Positions 46,867 through 55,462 of a stretch of DNA of 64,000 nt are shown here, piece after piece (within the stretch, counting starts at the first letter, position 1; each line of letters begins with the position of its first letter). The DNA is from JBBQNR01 sp963774075 (GTDB taxonomy: Bacteria; Actinomycetota; Thermoleophilia; Solirubrobacterales; JBBDJG01): positions 689,297-753,296 of the forward strand of contig CAVZDP010000002.1 of NCBI GenBank assembly GCA_963774075.1. The letters run 5' to 3'. The notes below the pieces were generated by a model. That model saw only the letters and a list, made by a program, of their open reading frames with translations, was not told the origin of the DNA and did no database searches. The translations under genes were made by a program, and so were the position numbers.

Positions 46867-47775
46867 TCAGTCTGCGGGTTTGACGACTGCAGCCCAGATC
46901 GCGCTGTCAGCCGTGATGAACAAGACGTTGCGGTCGGCTCCGCCGAATACGAAGTTGACTGCGCCGGGTAGCCCGATCTCGCCGATCAGGTCGCCACTCG
47001 GATCGAAAACCTGGACGCCGCTGAACGACGAGGCATAGACACGGCCCTCCCCGTCTACCTTGATGCCATCTGGAAAACCGGGCGTCGTGACGGCGAACTC
47101 CCGTGGGTTCAGCAGGTGACGTCCGTCCTGCACGTCGAGCGCAACGATGTGATGCGGCCGCTCGGCGTAGAAGCTTCCTTCCTCCTGATTTGCGCCGCTG
47201 TCCGTTACATAGAGGACCTGCTCGTCGGGCGAGAAGGCGAGGCCGTTCGGCTTGTCGAACGAGTCGGCGACGACACTGAGGTGATCCGTTTCGGGGTCAT
47301 AGCGGTAGACGTGGTCGCCGACCTGCGGCTGGGGCTTGAAGCCCTGGAGGAAGCCGTAGCTCGGATCCGTGAACCAGATCGTCCCGTCACTCTTAACGAC
47401 GACGTCGTTCGGCGAATTCAGCCGCAGTCCGCGCAGATTGTCGACCAGCGTCTCGACGGCCCCGCTGGCACGATCGATCCGACTGATTCGGCCATGCTCG
47501 GACGGTCCACCCTGCTCGCAGACGACCAGCCGACCCTCGCGATCGAGCGTCATGCCGTTCGCGGCGTTCGCGCGCTCACGAACCACGGTCACGCGTTCGC
47601 GCTCGAGCGGAAAACTAAGCCCGTCGAGTGCGAGCCGCTTGATGGCCACCTCGCGAGCGCCGTTCGCACCGGACGAAGCCGGGCGCGGAACGCTCGTGAA
47701 GTAGAGCGCATCCTCAGACCCGACATAGACAGGGCCCTCGTGGGCATCGACCTCCACGACTTTTTGCAGGCGCAT
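46867..47775 (-). CDS. SMP-30/gluconolactonase-family lactonase
   Basis: This 302-residue lactonase has the full propeller: EVDAHEGPVYVGSEDALYF with the metal Glu, ANAANGMTLDREGRLVVCE, LNSPNDVVVKSDGTIWFTDP, FDKPNGLAFSPDEQVLYVTD and GFPDGIKVDGEGRVYAS. It opens aldonolactones. It is the first gene of the lactonase operon. The ATG lies 5 nt after a class B -10 element, so it is probably leaderless. Confidence 0.92.
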   Translation of the reverse strand: MRLQKVVEVDAHEGPVYVGSEDALYFTSVPRPASSGANGAREVAIKRLALDGLSFPLERERVTVVRERANAANGMTLDREGRLVVCEQGGPSEHGRISRIDRASGAVETLVDNLRGLRLNSPNDVVVKSDGTIWFTDPSYGFLQGFKPQPQVGDHVYRYDPETDHLSVVADSFDKPNGLAFSPDEQVLYVTDSGANQEEGSFYAERPHHIVALDVQDGRHLLNPREFAVTTPGFPDGIKVDGEGRVYASSFSGVQVFDPSGDLIGEIGLPGAVNFVFGGADRNVLFITADSAIWAAVVKPAD

Positions 47776-47780
47776 GCCCC

Positions 47781-47808
47781 CAAGTCTCGGAACGGCGGAG
47801 ACCGTTAC
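47781..47808 (-). promoter_or_regulatory. Class B promoter motif upstream of lactonase operon
   Basis: Minus strand: GTAACG (47808-47803), 16-nt spacer, GACTTG (47786-47781), ATG 5 nt downstream at 47775. Confidence 0.78.
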
Positions 47809-48758
47809 GCGATTGAGATGGTGAAGTCGGCGGCGAAGGTGTCGCCCGGTGGGACGGTAGGCAGGTTGGTTCCGTCGCCGGATAGGGCGTCGGTAGGAGC
47901 CGTCATCGGCTCGAAGCAGATGAACTGTTCGTCCGCGGGTGCATAGACCTGGGCGAACGGGTAGCCCTCACCGAACCTGACCTCAATCTGGCGCTCTTCA
48001 CTGGCGACCAGAAAAGGTTGGTCTGGGATCAGCTCGGCGAACCCGTCATCGAACGAGCGCCGCCCGAGAGGCTCGCGCGGGAAGCTCACGGGCTCGCTCT
48101 TGCCGGTCGGAATCATCCGCTCGTCGAGCACGAGCTGCCGCCTGACGGGAAGCTCGACCTCCCAATCCTCCCGCCCGACACCAGGCAGGCGCAGGTAGGG
48201 GTGATAGCCGAACGAGATCGGGACGGCGACGTCTCCGGTCGCGCTCACCACAGTCCGGATCGTGAGCGCCCGGCTCTCGAGGCGGGCCTCGACTTTCAGC
48301 CGGTGCGGGAACGGAAAGGCCGCAAGCAGATTCTCGTGAGCGGAGAAGTCCAGGTCGGCCCGCAAAGCCGCCGAACGCTCGTCGGCGTTCGATTCGATGA
48401 GTCTCCAGTGCGGGGATCCGGTCAGAAGCCCGTGTATCGGCAGCCCGTTCGGGTCTGTCTGGATCAGGGGCGAGTGACGGTCGAGCGCGACTTCCCGTCC
48501 AGCAAACGTGTAGCCGAAACCGGCGAGCCGGTTTGCCCAGGGATGAAGCAGCGGGATTCCGATCGTCTTGCCCTCGCGCACATACCGGTCGAGCCCGCCG
48601 CCGAGGTGGAGCAACTCCTCTCCCTGGTGAGTGAACGAGCAGCCGAGCATCCCCGCTTCGGGAGCAAATGCGGCTTCGATTCCGGAGCCTTCCGAGCGCA
48701 GGATCACCGTCGCGTATCCGTCGATCTCGCCCTGGCCGATGCTGTAGACGCCTCCCAT
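47805..48758 (-). CDS. Aldose 1-epimerase (mutarotase)
   Basis: Interconverts alpha and beta anomers of free sugars, feeding enzymes that use one anomer. This 317-residue galactose-mutarotase-like protein has the binding His in GLPIHGLLTGSPHW and SFGYHPYLRLPG and the catalytic Glu in QFICFEPMTAPTDAL. Start ATG 48758. It is divergent from the second GH15 gene and just upstream of the lactonase operon, in keeping with a glucose-oxidation module. Confidence 0.9.
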   Translation of the reverse strand: MGGVYSIGQGEIDGYATVILRSEGSGIEAAFAPEAGMLGCSFTHQGEELLHLGGGLDRYVREGKTIGIPLLHPWANRLAGFGYTFAGREVALDRHSPLIQTDPNGLPIHGLLTGSPHWRLIESNADERSAALRADLDFSAHENLLAAFPFPHRLKVEARLESRALTIRTVVSATGDVAVPISFGYHPYLRLPGVGREDWEVELPVRRQLVLDERMIPTGKSEPVSFPREPLGRRSFDDGFAELIPDQPFLVASEERQIEVRFGEGYPFAQVYAPADEQFICFEPMTAPTDALSGDGTNLPTVPPGDTFAADFTISIA

Positions 48759-48762
48759 CTTT

Positions 48763-48790
48763 GAAACGTTCTCATGCCTGGCAAGACTGA
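48763..48790 (+). promoter_or_regulatory. Class B promoter motif upstream of second GH15
   Basis: GAAACG (48763-48768), 16-nt spacer, GACTGA (48785-48790). An ATG (48797) opens a short leader ORF 6 nt later. The -35 differs from GTAACG by one base. Confidence 0.6.
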
Positions 48791-48796
48791 GCAGCC

Positions 48797-48853
48797 ATGA
48801 GCGACCCCGAGCCGGCCTTGCGGCCGCACGACCAGGAGGTTTTCTCGCAATGA
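48797..48853 (+). CDS. Putative leaderless 18-codon leader ORF before GH15
   Basis: ATG 48797 opens 18 codons (MSDPEPALRPHDQEVFSQ) ending TGA 48851-48853, which overlaps the GH15 ATG at 48850 (ATGA). The GH15 ribosome-binding site AGGAGG lies inside it. Same architecture as the leader ORF before osmC. Translation is inferred from promoter spacing. Confidence 0.4.
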   Translation: MSDPEPALRPHDQEVFSQ

Positions 48854-50724
48854 ACAGCGCCGCTGCCCCCCTCGCCGCTGACCAAAAGGACATCACCTCC
48901 GACTTCAAGCCGATCGCCGACTACGCCCTGCTCGCCGACTGCAGCTCCGCCGCGCTCGTGGATCGCAGTGGATCCATCGACTGGCTCTGCATGCCGCGTT
49001 ACGACAGCCCCGCGCTGCTCACGCGAATACTCGACCCGGATGCTGGCCACTGGTCGATCGGGCCGGTCGAGTCTTTCACGACCGAGCGCCGCTACCTAGC
49101 CGGGACACTCGTTCTCGAGACCGTCTTCGCGACGGACTCCGGCAGCGTTCGCCTGGTCGATGCGATGTCATTTGCCGAGGGGCAGCGCGGCCACGAGCTC
49201 GGCCTCGACGCACCCCACGAGGTTCTGCGGCTCGTCGAAGGCGTCTCGGGACAAGTGGAGCTCGCGATGGCGCTCGCGCCGCGTCCGGAATACGGCCTCG
49301 TCCGCCCGCTCTTCCGCAGGACGGACGACGGCGGCCGGACCTTCGGCGGACCGAACCAGATAGTGGTAACCGCGGCCGTTCCAGTTGACGTTGAGGACTC
49401 GACGATGACGTCGTCCTTCACTGTCTCAGAGGGTGAGCAGGTCGGATTCGCGCTTCGCTGGGCCGCACCGGAGAGCGCATCCCCGCAGCCGTGCCCGGCG
49501 GACCGGGTCGCGGCCAGGATCGAGGACACCCAGGAAGCGTGGCGCTCCTGGGAGGCCGATCACGATGTCTACGAAGGCCCTCACCGCGAGCTGGTGCGCT
49601 TCAGCTCGCGCGTCCTCAAGGGCCTCACCTACAGGCCGACCGGCGCAATCGTGGCAGCCCCGACCACTTCGCTTCCCGAGGACACAGGCGGTGAGCGCAA
49701 CTGGGACTACCGCTTCTCGTGGATCCGAGACTCGAGCCTCACGCTCGAGGCGCTCTACATCGGAAGCTGCTCGGACGAGGCCGAGAACTTCGTCTCCTTC
49801 ATGACGAGCGCCGCCGGTGGACGCGTCGACGACAAGACCTCGCTTCAGATCATGTACGGGATCACCGGCGAGCACGATCTGTCCGAGCGCACTCTCCCCC
49901 ACCTTCGCGGCTGGCGTGACTCTCGCCCGGTGCGGGTCGGGAACGGCGCCTGGGACCAGACGCAGCTCGACGTCTACGGCGAGCTACTCAACTCGATCTA
50001 CCTCTACCGCGAGCAGATCGGCGACCTGCACCCGGAGATCCAGCGGTTCGTGGCCGAGCTCGCCGATGCCGCGGCGAGCCGCTGGCAGGAGCGCGATGCA
50101 GGCATGTGGGAGATGCGCGGCGAGCCGCGCCACCACCTCTCCTCCAAGGTGCTCTGCTGGGTGGCGCTCGACCGCGCGGTAAAGCTCGCCCCGAAGCTGG
50201 GGGAGTACGCGAAGGCCGACGAGTGGGCAGCCGAGCGCGAAAAGATTCGCGCCGCGGTGCTCGAGCGCGGCTGGAGCGAGAAGCGCCAAGCGTACGCTCA
50301 GTCGTTCGACTCCAACGACCTGGACGCAGCGCAGCTCCTGATGCCGATCGTCGGTTTCCTGCCAGCAACTGACGAGCGCATGCGCTCGACGATCGAGGCG
50401 ATCGCCCGTGATCTGACCGAGGATGGACTGGTCCTCCGCTACAGGAACACGGAAGGCCCGAACGCCGACGGGCTGAGCGGCGAGGAGGGCACGTTCGTGA
50501 TCTGCTCATTCTGGCTCGTTTCCTGCCTGGCGAAGGCGGGTGAGGTCGAGCGTGCGGAAAGGCTCTTCGACCAACTCGTCGGCTATGCGAACGACGTCGG
50601 CCTGCTGGCCGAGGAGATCGACACCAAGAACGACGAGCAGCTCGGCAACTTTCCGCAGGCGTTCAGCCACATCGGGTTGATCAACGCCGCATGGGAAATA
50701 GATCAGGCCAAGGAGCGATCGTGA
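48850..50724 (+). CDS. Glycoside hydrolase family 15 (glucoamylase/trehalase-like)
   Basis: An intact 624-residue GH15 enzyme: N-terminal YALLADCSSAALVDRSGSID, barrel block GGERNWDYRFSWIRDSSLTL, general-acid block QERDAGMWEMRGEPRHH, and C-terminal NDVGLLAEEIDTKNDEQLGN. No signal peptide, so it acts on intracellular alpha-glucosides such as trehalose or maltodextrin. It is the intact paralogue of 20940-22767. TGATG overlap with the following flavoprotein. Confidence 0.93.
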   Translation: MNSAAAPLAADQKDITSDFKPIADYALLADCSSAALVDRSGSIDWLCMPRYDSPALLTRILDPDAGHWSIGPVESFTTERRYLAGTLVLETVFATDSGSVRLVDAMSFAEGQRGHELGLDAPHEVLRLVEGVSGQVELAMALAPRPEYGLVRPLFRRTDDGGRTFGGPNQIVVTAAVPVDVEDSTMTSSFTVSEGEQVGFALRWAAPESASPQPCPADRVAARIEDTQEAWRSWEADHDVYEGPHRELVRFSSRVLKGLTYRPTGAIVAAPTTSLPEDTGGERNWDYRFSWIRDSSLTLEALYIGSCSDEAENFVSFMTSAAGGRVDDKTSLQIMYGITGEHDLSERTLPHLRGWRDSRPVRVGNGAWDQTQLDVYGELLNSIYLYREQIGDLHPEIQRFVAELADAAASRWQERDAGMWEMRGEPRHHLSSKVLCWVALDRAVKLAPKLGEYAKADEWAAEREKIRAAVLERGWSEKRQAYAQSFDSNDLDAAQLLMPIVGFLPATDERMRSTIEAIARDLTEDGLVLRYRNTEGPNADGLSGEEGTFVICSFWLVSCLAKAGEVERAERLFDQLVGYANDVGLLAEEIDTKNDEQLGNFPQAFSHIGLINAAWEIDQAKERS

Positions 50725-52073
50725 TGCCCGACTTCGACGTGATCCTGATCGGCGCCGGGCCGGCCGGCGAACACTGTGCCGCGCGTCTGGCGGAAGGCGG
50801 CAAGCGGGTAGCGATCATCGAACGCGAGCTGGTGGCCGGTGAATGCTCGTACTGGGCCTGCATCCCCTCGAAGACACTGCTTCGTCCAGGCGAGGCGCTC
50901 GCATCAGCTCGCGAGGCGCCGGGTGCGCGTGAGGCCGTGACGGGCAGCATCGACGTCGACAAGGCTCTCGAGTGGCGCGACTTCATGGTCTCCGATTACG
51001 ACGACTCGGGTCAGGTCAAATGGCTGGAGAGCGAAGGCATCGAGCTGATCCGTGGGGAGGGCCGGATCGCGGGGCCAGGTGAGGTGAGAGTCGGTGATGA
51101 CTCCTACACAACCTCGGACATCATCGTCTCGACCGGATCCGAGCCGGTCATCCCGCCGGTGCCCGGCCTGCGCGAGCTCGATGGGATCTGGACCAACCGC
51201 GAGGCCACAGCGCTCGAGGAAGTCCCGCAAAGCTTGATCGTTCTCGGCGCCGGTCCGGTCGGTGTCGAGATGGGGCAGGCGCTTACGCGACTTGGAAGCT
51301 TCGTCACCATCGTCGACGGCGCTGACCACCTCCTTCCGCGCGAGCCACAACCGCTCGGCGAAGCACTCGGCGAAGCGCTCGCCGCAGAGGGGATCCAGCT
51401 CCGCTTCGGACAGCTCGCGTCGGCCGTCACCCGCGATCGTGGCGAGTATATCGTCGAGTTCCCGGATGGATCCGACGTACGCGGTGGCAAGCTCTTGGTG
51501 GCGACCGGCCGCCGCCCCCGCGTCGATGGGATCGGCCTCGAGACCGTCGGCATCGAGCCCGGCAAGAACGGCATCGAAGTCGACGAGCGCATGGCGGCCG
51601 CAGAAGGCGTATGGGCGATCGGGGACGTGACCGGCATCTGGCCTCTGACCTACGTCGGCAAATACCAGGGCCGGGTGGCCGCTTCGAACATTCTCGGTCG
51701 CGCCCGAGAAGCCAACTACGAGGCGGTGCCGCGGGTCGTCTTCACGGATCCTCAGGCCGCCGCCGTCGGAGACGCTAATGGTTCGCTGACCGCCACAGTG
51801 AAGCTCTCGGAGGTCGCGCGAACGTCCACATACACGCGCGCCTACGACGACAAGCCCAGTTTCCTCACACTCGTCTCGGACGGCGAGCGTTTGACGGGCG
51901 CCTATGCGCTCGGGCCGGACGCCGGCGAATGGCTCCAGCAGGCAACGGTCGCCATACGCGGCCGCATCCCACTGGACGTGTTCAAGGACACGATCCAGCC
52001 CTTCCCGACCTTCGCCGAGGCGTTCCTCCATGCGCTGCTCGAACTCGAGAGCAAGGTTCCCACAGCCGCTTAG
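50724..52073 (+). CDS. FAD-dependent pyridine-nucleotide disulfide oxidoreductase (dihydrolipoamide-dehydrogenase-like)
   Basis: This flavoprotein of about 449 residues has FAD loop DVILIGAGPAGEHCAARLAE, redox disulfide VAGECSYWACIPSKTLLRPG (C-x4-C), NAD loop LIVLGAGPVGVEMGQALTRL and EGVWAIGDVTGIWPLTYVGK. The C-terminal dimer segment reads FPTFAEAFLHALLELE, without the usual HPT-E catalytic His-Glu pair, so it may not be a true lipoamide dehydrogenase. Start at ATG 50724 (GTG 50721 possible), overlapping the GH15 stop. Confidence 0.86.
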   Translation: MPDFDVILIGAGPAGEHCAARLAEGGKRVAIIERELVAGECSYWACIPSKTLLRPGEALASAREAPGAREAVTGSIDVDKALEWRDFMVSDYDDSGQVKWLESEGIELIRGEGRIAGPGEVRVGDDSYTTSDIIVSTGSEPVIPPVPGLRELDGIWTNREATALEEVPQSLIVLGAGPVGVEMGQALTRLGSFVTIVDGADHLLPREPQPLGEALGEALAAEGIQLRFGQLASAVTRDRGEYIVEFPDGSDVRGGKLLVATGRRPRVDGIGLETVGIEPGKNGIEVDERMAAAEGVWAIGDVTGIWPLTYVGKYQGRVAASNILGRAREANYEAVPRVVFTDPQAAAVGDANGSLTATVKLSEVARTSTYTRAYDDKPSFLTLVSDGERLTGAYALGPDAGEWLQQATVAIRGRIPLDVFKDTIQPFPTFAEAFLHALLELESKVPTAA

Positions 52074-52160
52074 CCGCCGTTCTCGCCACGCGACCCAAAA
52101 CCGGCTTCGGCGGCTAGACTGCCGACTCGGCAGGGATCGGGTGCGGAGCGAATGGGGGTC

Positions 52161-52823
52161 ATGGCGCATTCCGAAGTCACCGAGCGGACGGTCAGCGCAT
52201 CCTCAGAGGAGGCTGAGCTCGTGGCGCGCCTACGCGCCGGTGATGAGCGAGCCTTCGAACAGCTGGTCGATCGCTTTCACCCGATGATGATCGCCGTCGC
52301 CCGCACCCACGTGAAAACTCAGGCTTCCGCGGAGGAAGTCGTGCAGGAAGCATGGCTGGGGGTGCTAAACGGTCTCGACCGCTTCGAGGGTCGTTCCTCG
52401 CTCAAGACATGGGTCCTGAGAATCCTCGTCAACAACGCGATTACGCGTGGCGTGCGGGATTCACGAAGCGTTCCGTTCTCGTCGCTCGCCGACGAAGAGG
52501 CGGAGGAGGGCCCCGTGGTGGACCCCGAGCGCTTCCGCGCCCCAGGTTCCGCCTTCGCGGGCCACTGGGCCGGCTATCCCGCGGACTGGAGCTCAATGCC
52601 CGAGCAGGCACTGCTTGGCCGGGAGACCCTCGACCGCGTCAAGAGCGCGATCAAAAACCTCCCACCCGCGCAGCAGACCGTGATAACGCTGCGCGACATC
52701 GAGGGATGGACCTCAAAAGAGGTCTGTGTCGCGCTCGATCTGTCCGAAGGCAACCAGCGTCTGCTACTGCACCGCGCGCGCTCGGGCGTGCGCGCTGCCC
52801 TCGAAGGACACTTCGATGCTTGA
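52161..52823 (+). CDS. ECF sigma factor
   Basis: This sigma factor of about 220 residues has region 2 ELVARLRAGDERAFEQLVDR followed by QASAEEVVQEAWLGVLNGLD and region 4 LPPAQQTVITLRDIEGWTSK then EVCVALDLSEGNQRLLLHRA. It overlaps the downstream zinc-finger gene by 8 bp, the standard sigma/anti-sigma layout. It is the nearest sigma to the class B promoters, though no clear class B motif lies before it. Start ATG 52152 or 52161. Confidence 0.93.
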   Translation: MAHSEVTERTVSASSEEAELVARLRAGDERAFEQLVDRFHPMMIAVARTHVKTQASAEEVVQEAWLGVLNGLDRFEGRSSLKTWVLRILVNNAITRGVRDSRSVPFSSLADEEAEEGPVVDPERFRAPGSAFAGHWAGYPADWSSMPEQALLGRETLDRVKSAIKNLPPAQQTVITLRDIEGWTSKEVCVALDLSEGNQRLLLHRARSGVRAALEGHFDA

Positions 52824-53067
52824 GTCGACCGAGCATGTCACCTGCCAAGAGGTCGTTGGGCTGGTCACCGAGTACCTGGAAGGCGCGCTGCCGGCCGACG
52901 AGGCGGCGCTCTTCGAGCAGCACCTGAACTTCTGCGAGGGCTGCGTCTGGTATGTCGACCAGATACGCAAGACGGCATCTCTGGCCGCCCGTATTCGTGA
53001 AGAGGAAGTGCCGGAGGAAACTCGCAACAAGCTCATGACGGCTTTTCGGGATTGGAAGCGCTCGTGA
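52816..53067 (+). CDS. Zinc-finger anti-sigma factor
   Basis: This 83-residue protein has the zf-HC2 pattern CQEVVGLVTEYLEGALP then FEQHLNFCEGCVWYVDQIRK (HxxxCxxC). Soluble, no membrane anchor. It likely binds the overlapping ECF sigma and releases it on oxidation or signal (family knowledge). The next gene starts within its stop (GTGA). Confidence 0.88.
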   Translation: MLESTEHVTCQEVVGLVTEYLEGALPADEAALFEQHLNFCEGCVWYVDQIRKTASLAARIREEEVPEETRNKLMTAFRDWKRS

Positions 53068-53567
53068 AGGCCTACAAATTCTTACGCCAGGACGGCTCGA
53101 GCGTATTCACCGGCTTCCGCTGGCCGCTGCCGAATAGGGACCCCGGGGAGTGGGTCGATGCGACGGTTGATCCCTGCAAGAGCGGCGTCCACGCCTGCCG
53201 GCTTTCGGACCTGCCCCTGTGGGTCGGCCGGACTTTGTACGAGATCGAGCTCGCGGGCGACGTAGTGGAACAACATATGAAGCTCGTGGCCTCTCGCGGT
53301 CGGCTGGTGCGCCGAGTCGACGCCTGGGACGACGAGCTCAGAGACGCGTACACGCGCATGTGCGCGGACCGCGCCCACGAGCTGGCGCTCGGCGCCTCGC
53401 CCCCGCTCGCGGACTGGGACGCGGTGGTCGAACCGTCGATTCCCGAGGGCCCGGCGCTGCTCGGCTTCGTCGCGGCGAGGATCGCCGAGGAGATTTCGGG
53501 GACGGAGGCCTACCACGAAGAGCGCAAGCGGCAGACTCGTTGGTTGGTCGAGCGGCTCGGAATCTGA
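53064..53567 (+). CDS. Hypothetical protein coupled to the sigma/anti-sigma pair
   Basis: This 167-residue protein starts at GTG 53064 (VKAYKFLRQDGSSVFTGF), followed by VDPCKSGVHACRLSDLPLWV with two Cys, LYEIELAGDVVEQHMKLVAS and a helical C-terminus. The KAYK-G-F...C-SG-HAC layout resembles DUF7666-type proteins, but this is tentative. Third gene of the operon by 4-bp overlap, so it could be an additional regulator or sensor. Confidence 0.65.
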   Translation: MKAYKFLRQDGSSVFTGFRWPLPNRDPGEWVDATVDPCKSGVHACRLSDLPLWVGRTLYEIELAGDVVEQHMKLVASRGRLVRRVDAWDDELRDAYTRMCADRAHELALGASPPLADWDAVVEPSIPEGPALLGFVAARIAEEISGTEAYHEERKRQTRWLVERLGI

Positions 53568-53580
53568 GCACGCCGTTCCT

Positions 53581-53608
53581 GTAACACCTGCGCCCTGAAT
53601 GTGACTAT
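53581..53608 (+). promoter_or_regulatory. Class B promoter motif upstream of DM13 gene
   Basis: GTAACA (53581-53586), 16-nt spacer, GACTAT (53603-53608), ATG 5 nt downstream at 53614: leaderless. Confidence 0.7.
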
Positions 53609-53613
53609 CGGGC

Positions 53614-54150
53614 ATGCACCGAATCCGCTCGACAATTGCAGGCCACCCCGTGATCGTCCTCGCGTCCGCGACTCTCACACTCGCGGCCGCGGTTTTTGTG
53701 CTCCTCTTCTTCGAGCCCCTGAAGCTCTTTATCGATGACAAGGTGAACGAGGCGCTGCCCGCAGCCTCGGCTCAGGAGCAAGGAGGCGAAGCGCGAGCCA
53801 GTCGCAGCTCGCGGCCCAGGGCGTTGGCGAGCGGAGAGTTTCGGGGACTCGAGCATGGCGCTTCGGGGCGCGCAATCTTGCTCGAGATCGGCAACGAAAG
53901 GTATCTGCGATTCGAAGACTTCGAAACGTCGAACGGGCCCGACCTGCGCGTGTACCTGTCCGCAGCGCCTTCAACGAGCGAGGAAGGCTCATTCGACGAC
54001 GACTACGTAGAACTCGGCGAACTAAAAGGGAACATCGGCAACCAAAACTATGCGGTTCCCGACTCCATCGACCTTTCGCGGTTCAGAAGCGCCGTCGTCT
54101 GGTGCAAACGCTTCAGCGCGGGCTTTGCCGTCGCTCCGGTGGAGTCGTAG
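53614..54150 (+). CDS. DM13-domain membrane-anchored protein
   Basis: This 178-residue protein has an N-terminal transmembrane helix (about 13-35) then a linker and a DM13 domain with YLRFEDFETSNGPDLRVYLS, GELKGNIGNQNYAVPDSIDL and SRFRSAVVWCKRFSAGFAVA. The single conserved Cys in VVWCKRF is typical. DM13 is thought to mediate electron-transfer or redox functions on secreted proteins. Leaderless under class B, just after the ECF operon. Confidence 0.85.
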   Translation: MHRIRSTIAGHPVIVLASATLTLAAAVFVLLFFEPLKLFIDDKVNEALPAASAQEQGGEARASRSSRPRALASGEFRGLEHGASGRAILLEIGNERYLRFEDFETSNGPDLRVYLSAAPSTSEEGSFDDDYVELGELKGNIGNQNYAVPDSIDLSRFRSAVVWCKRFSAGFAVAPVES

Positions 54151-54227
54151 GGCTACATCCTCGCCAGCGGGCAGGGAGGACTCGATCCCCCCGCCTTCTA
54201 ATTAGGAGACCAGCGCGAGACGAGGCG

Positions 54228-54743
54228 CTAAGCACGATCGTAGGAGACAAGCAGCGTCGGTGATTTAGCCAGGGTCTGGAAAACGACGCAATAGCGTTCG
54301 GTGAGGCGCATGAGTGTGGTGAGCTCGGCTTCGCTCGCCTCGGACTGAAGTTTGAATCGAAGGCGGATCTCGCTGAACCCGACAGGTGCCTCTTTATCTA
54401 CCGCGAGCGTCCCGCGCCAATCCAGATCACCCTCCGCGTGGACCGTCCCGCTGACATCGATGCCCATCGAGGTCGCGACTGCACGCATCGTCACACCGGC
54501 ACAGGCAACAAGCGCCTGCAGCAGCATGTCTCCGGAGCAGGCGAAGGAGCCGTCGCCGCCGGTCCCCGGATGAAGCCCCGCCTCCACCAATGCTCTGCCT
54601 GTCTGGACGGAGCAGGCAATCCCCTCTTCGAGGGCGCCGTCCGCCTCGAGGGTGATCAGGGCGGCGTTCGGGTCCTCGCGGTAACGCGTCTTGAGGGGGT
54701 CCTGTGCTTTGCGTAGCTCCTCGGCGCCTATCGAACGGTTCAT
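54228..54743 (-). CDS. OsmC-family protein
   Basis: This 171-residue protein: LHPGTGGDGSFACSGDMLLQ then ALVACAGVTMRAVATSMGI gives the first redox Cys in VACAG, and MRLTERYCVVFQTLAKSPTL carries the second (ERYC). Likely a peroxide reductase. Distinct from the class A OsmC at 17210. Ends the intact stretch before a mosaic of truncated genes. Confidence 0.87.
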   Translation of the reverse strand: MNRSIGAEELRKAQDPLKTRYREDPNAALITLEADGALEEGIACSVQTGRALVEAGLHPGTGGDGSFACSGDMLLQALVACAGVTMRAVATSMGIDVSGTVHAEGDLDWRGTLAVDKEAPVGFSEIRLRFKLQSEASEAELTTLMRLTERYCVVFQTLAKSPTLLVSYDRA

Positions 54744-54760
54744 ACCTTCAGCCTGTCCCG

Positions 54761-55462
54761 TCAGTCATAGACCGGCTCCAACCCCGACCAGAGCTCACTG
54801 TCGTGACTTGGTATCGCAAGCGTATCGGGATGCGCTCGCATGAACGCGCGCGCTTCCTCGCCGGAGCGGATGTAGCTGTCCTGATCGACGACGATGCCGT
54901 CGATCACGGGCTCGCGGAGCTCGGCCGTCGACATTGCCGCGTCGCCACAGATCAGCGCGTAGCGGTCACGCAGCCGCAAAAGCACAGACTGATGTCCGGG
55001 AGAGTGACCTGGGCTCGAGATGAGCCGCACGGTGCCATCTCCGAAGAGATCGATGGTACGCGCGAAGCTCTCGAAGAGCTCGGCTGCACCATAGTCGATC
55101 TCTTGCCAGCGTCCGATCGTCGCCAGGTGCGATTTGACGTAGGGCCCGGGACCGGGTGAAGCTGCTGCAACGCGTTCCGCTTGGTCCACCACGAACGTGG
55201 CCTCTGGCCACAGGGCACTGCCGCTGACGTGGTCGAGATGCAGGTGCGTCACCAGGACGCGAGACACATCAGAAGGATCGACGCCGCGTTCGACAACCTG
55301 CTCCCGCACGCTCCGCTCGGCAAGGCGGTGTTTCATGATCACCTTCCCGAACAGGAAGCCCAGTGTTCGCGTGGGATCGGAGGAGACCGAGGGGTCATAC
55401 CCGACGTCGATCAGAAACGGGCCGACGTCCGGATGCTCCACTAGGAAGACCGGCACGGGCTC
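54761..55462 (-). CDS. Metallo-beta-lactamase-fold lactonase-like protein, 5'-truncated
   Basis: This open frame retains PVFLVEHPDVGPFLIDVGYD, metal site VLVTHLHLDHVSGSALWPEA (HxHxDH), SSPGHSPGHQSVLL and the Asp in LICGDAAMST. It resembles N-acyl homoserine lactonase/quorum-quenching MBL proteins. The normal N-terminus before PVPVFLVEHP is absent: upstream sequence is FMO coding joined by deletion at about 55460. Function may be lost or altered. Confidence 0.78.
   Translation of the reverse strand, partial: EPVPVFLVEHPDVGPFLIDVGYDPSVSSDPTRTLGFLFGKVIMKHRLAERSVREQVVERGVDPSDVSRVLVTHLHLDHVSGSALWPEATFVVDQAERVAAASPGPGPYVKSHLATIGRWQEIDYGAAELFESFARTIDLFGDGTVRLISSPGHSPGHQSVLLRLRDRYALICGDAAMSTAELREPVIDGIVVDQDSYIRSGEEARAFMRAHPDTLAIPSHDSELWSGLEPVYD

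Noticed and set aside
50904..52169. 421-codon minus-strand open frame
   Set aside because: Antisense shadow of the disulfide oxidoreductase, which carries full FAD/NAD motifs.
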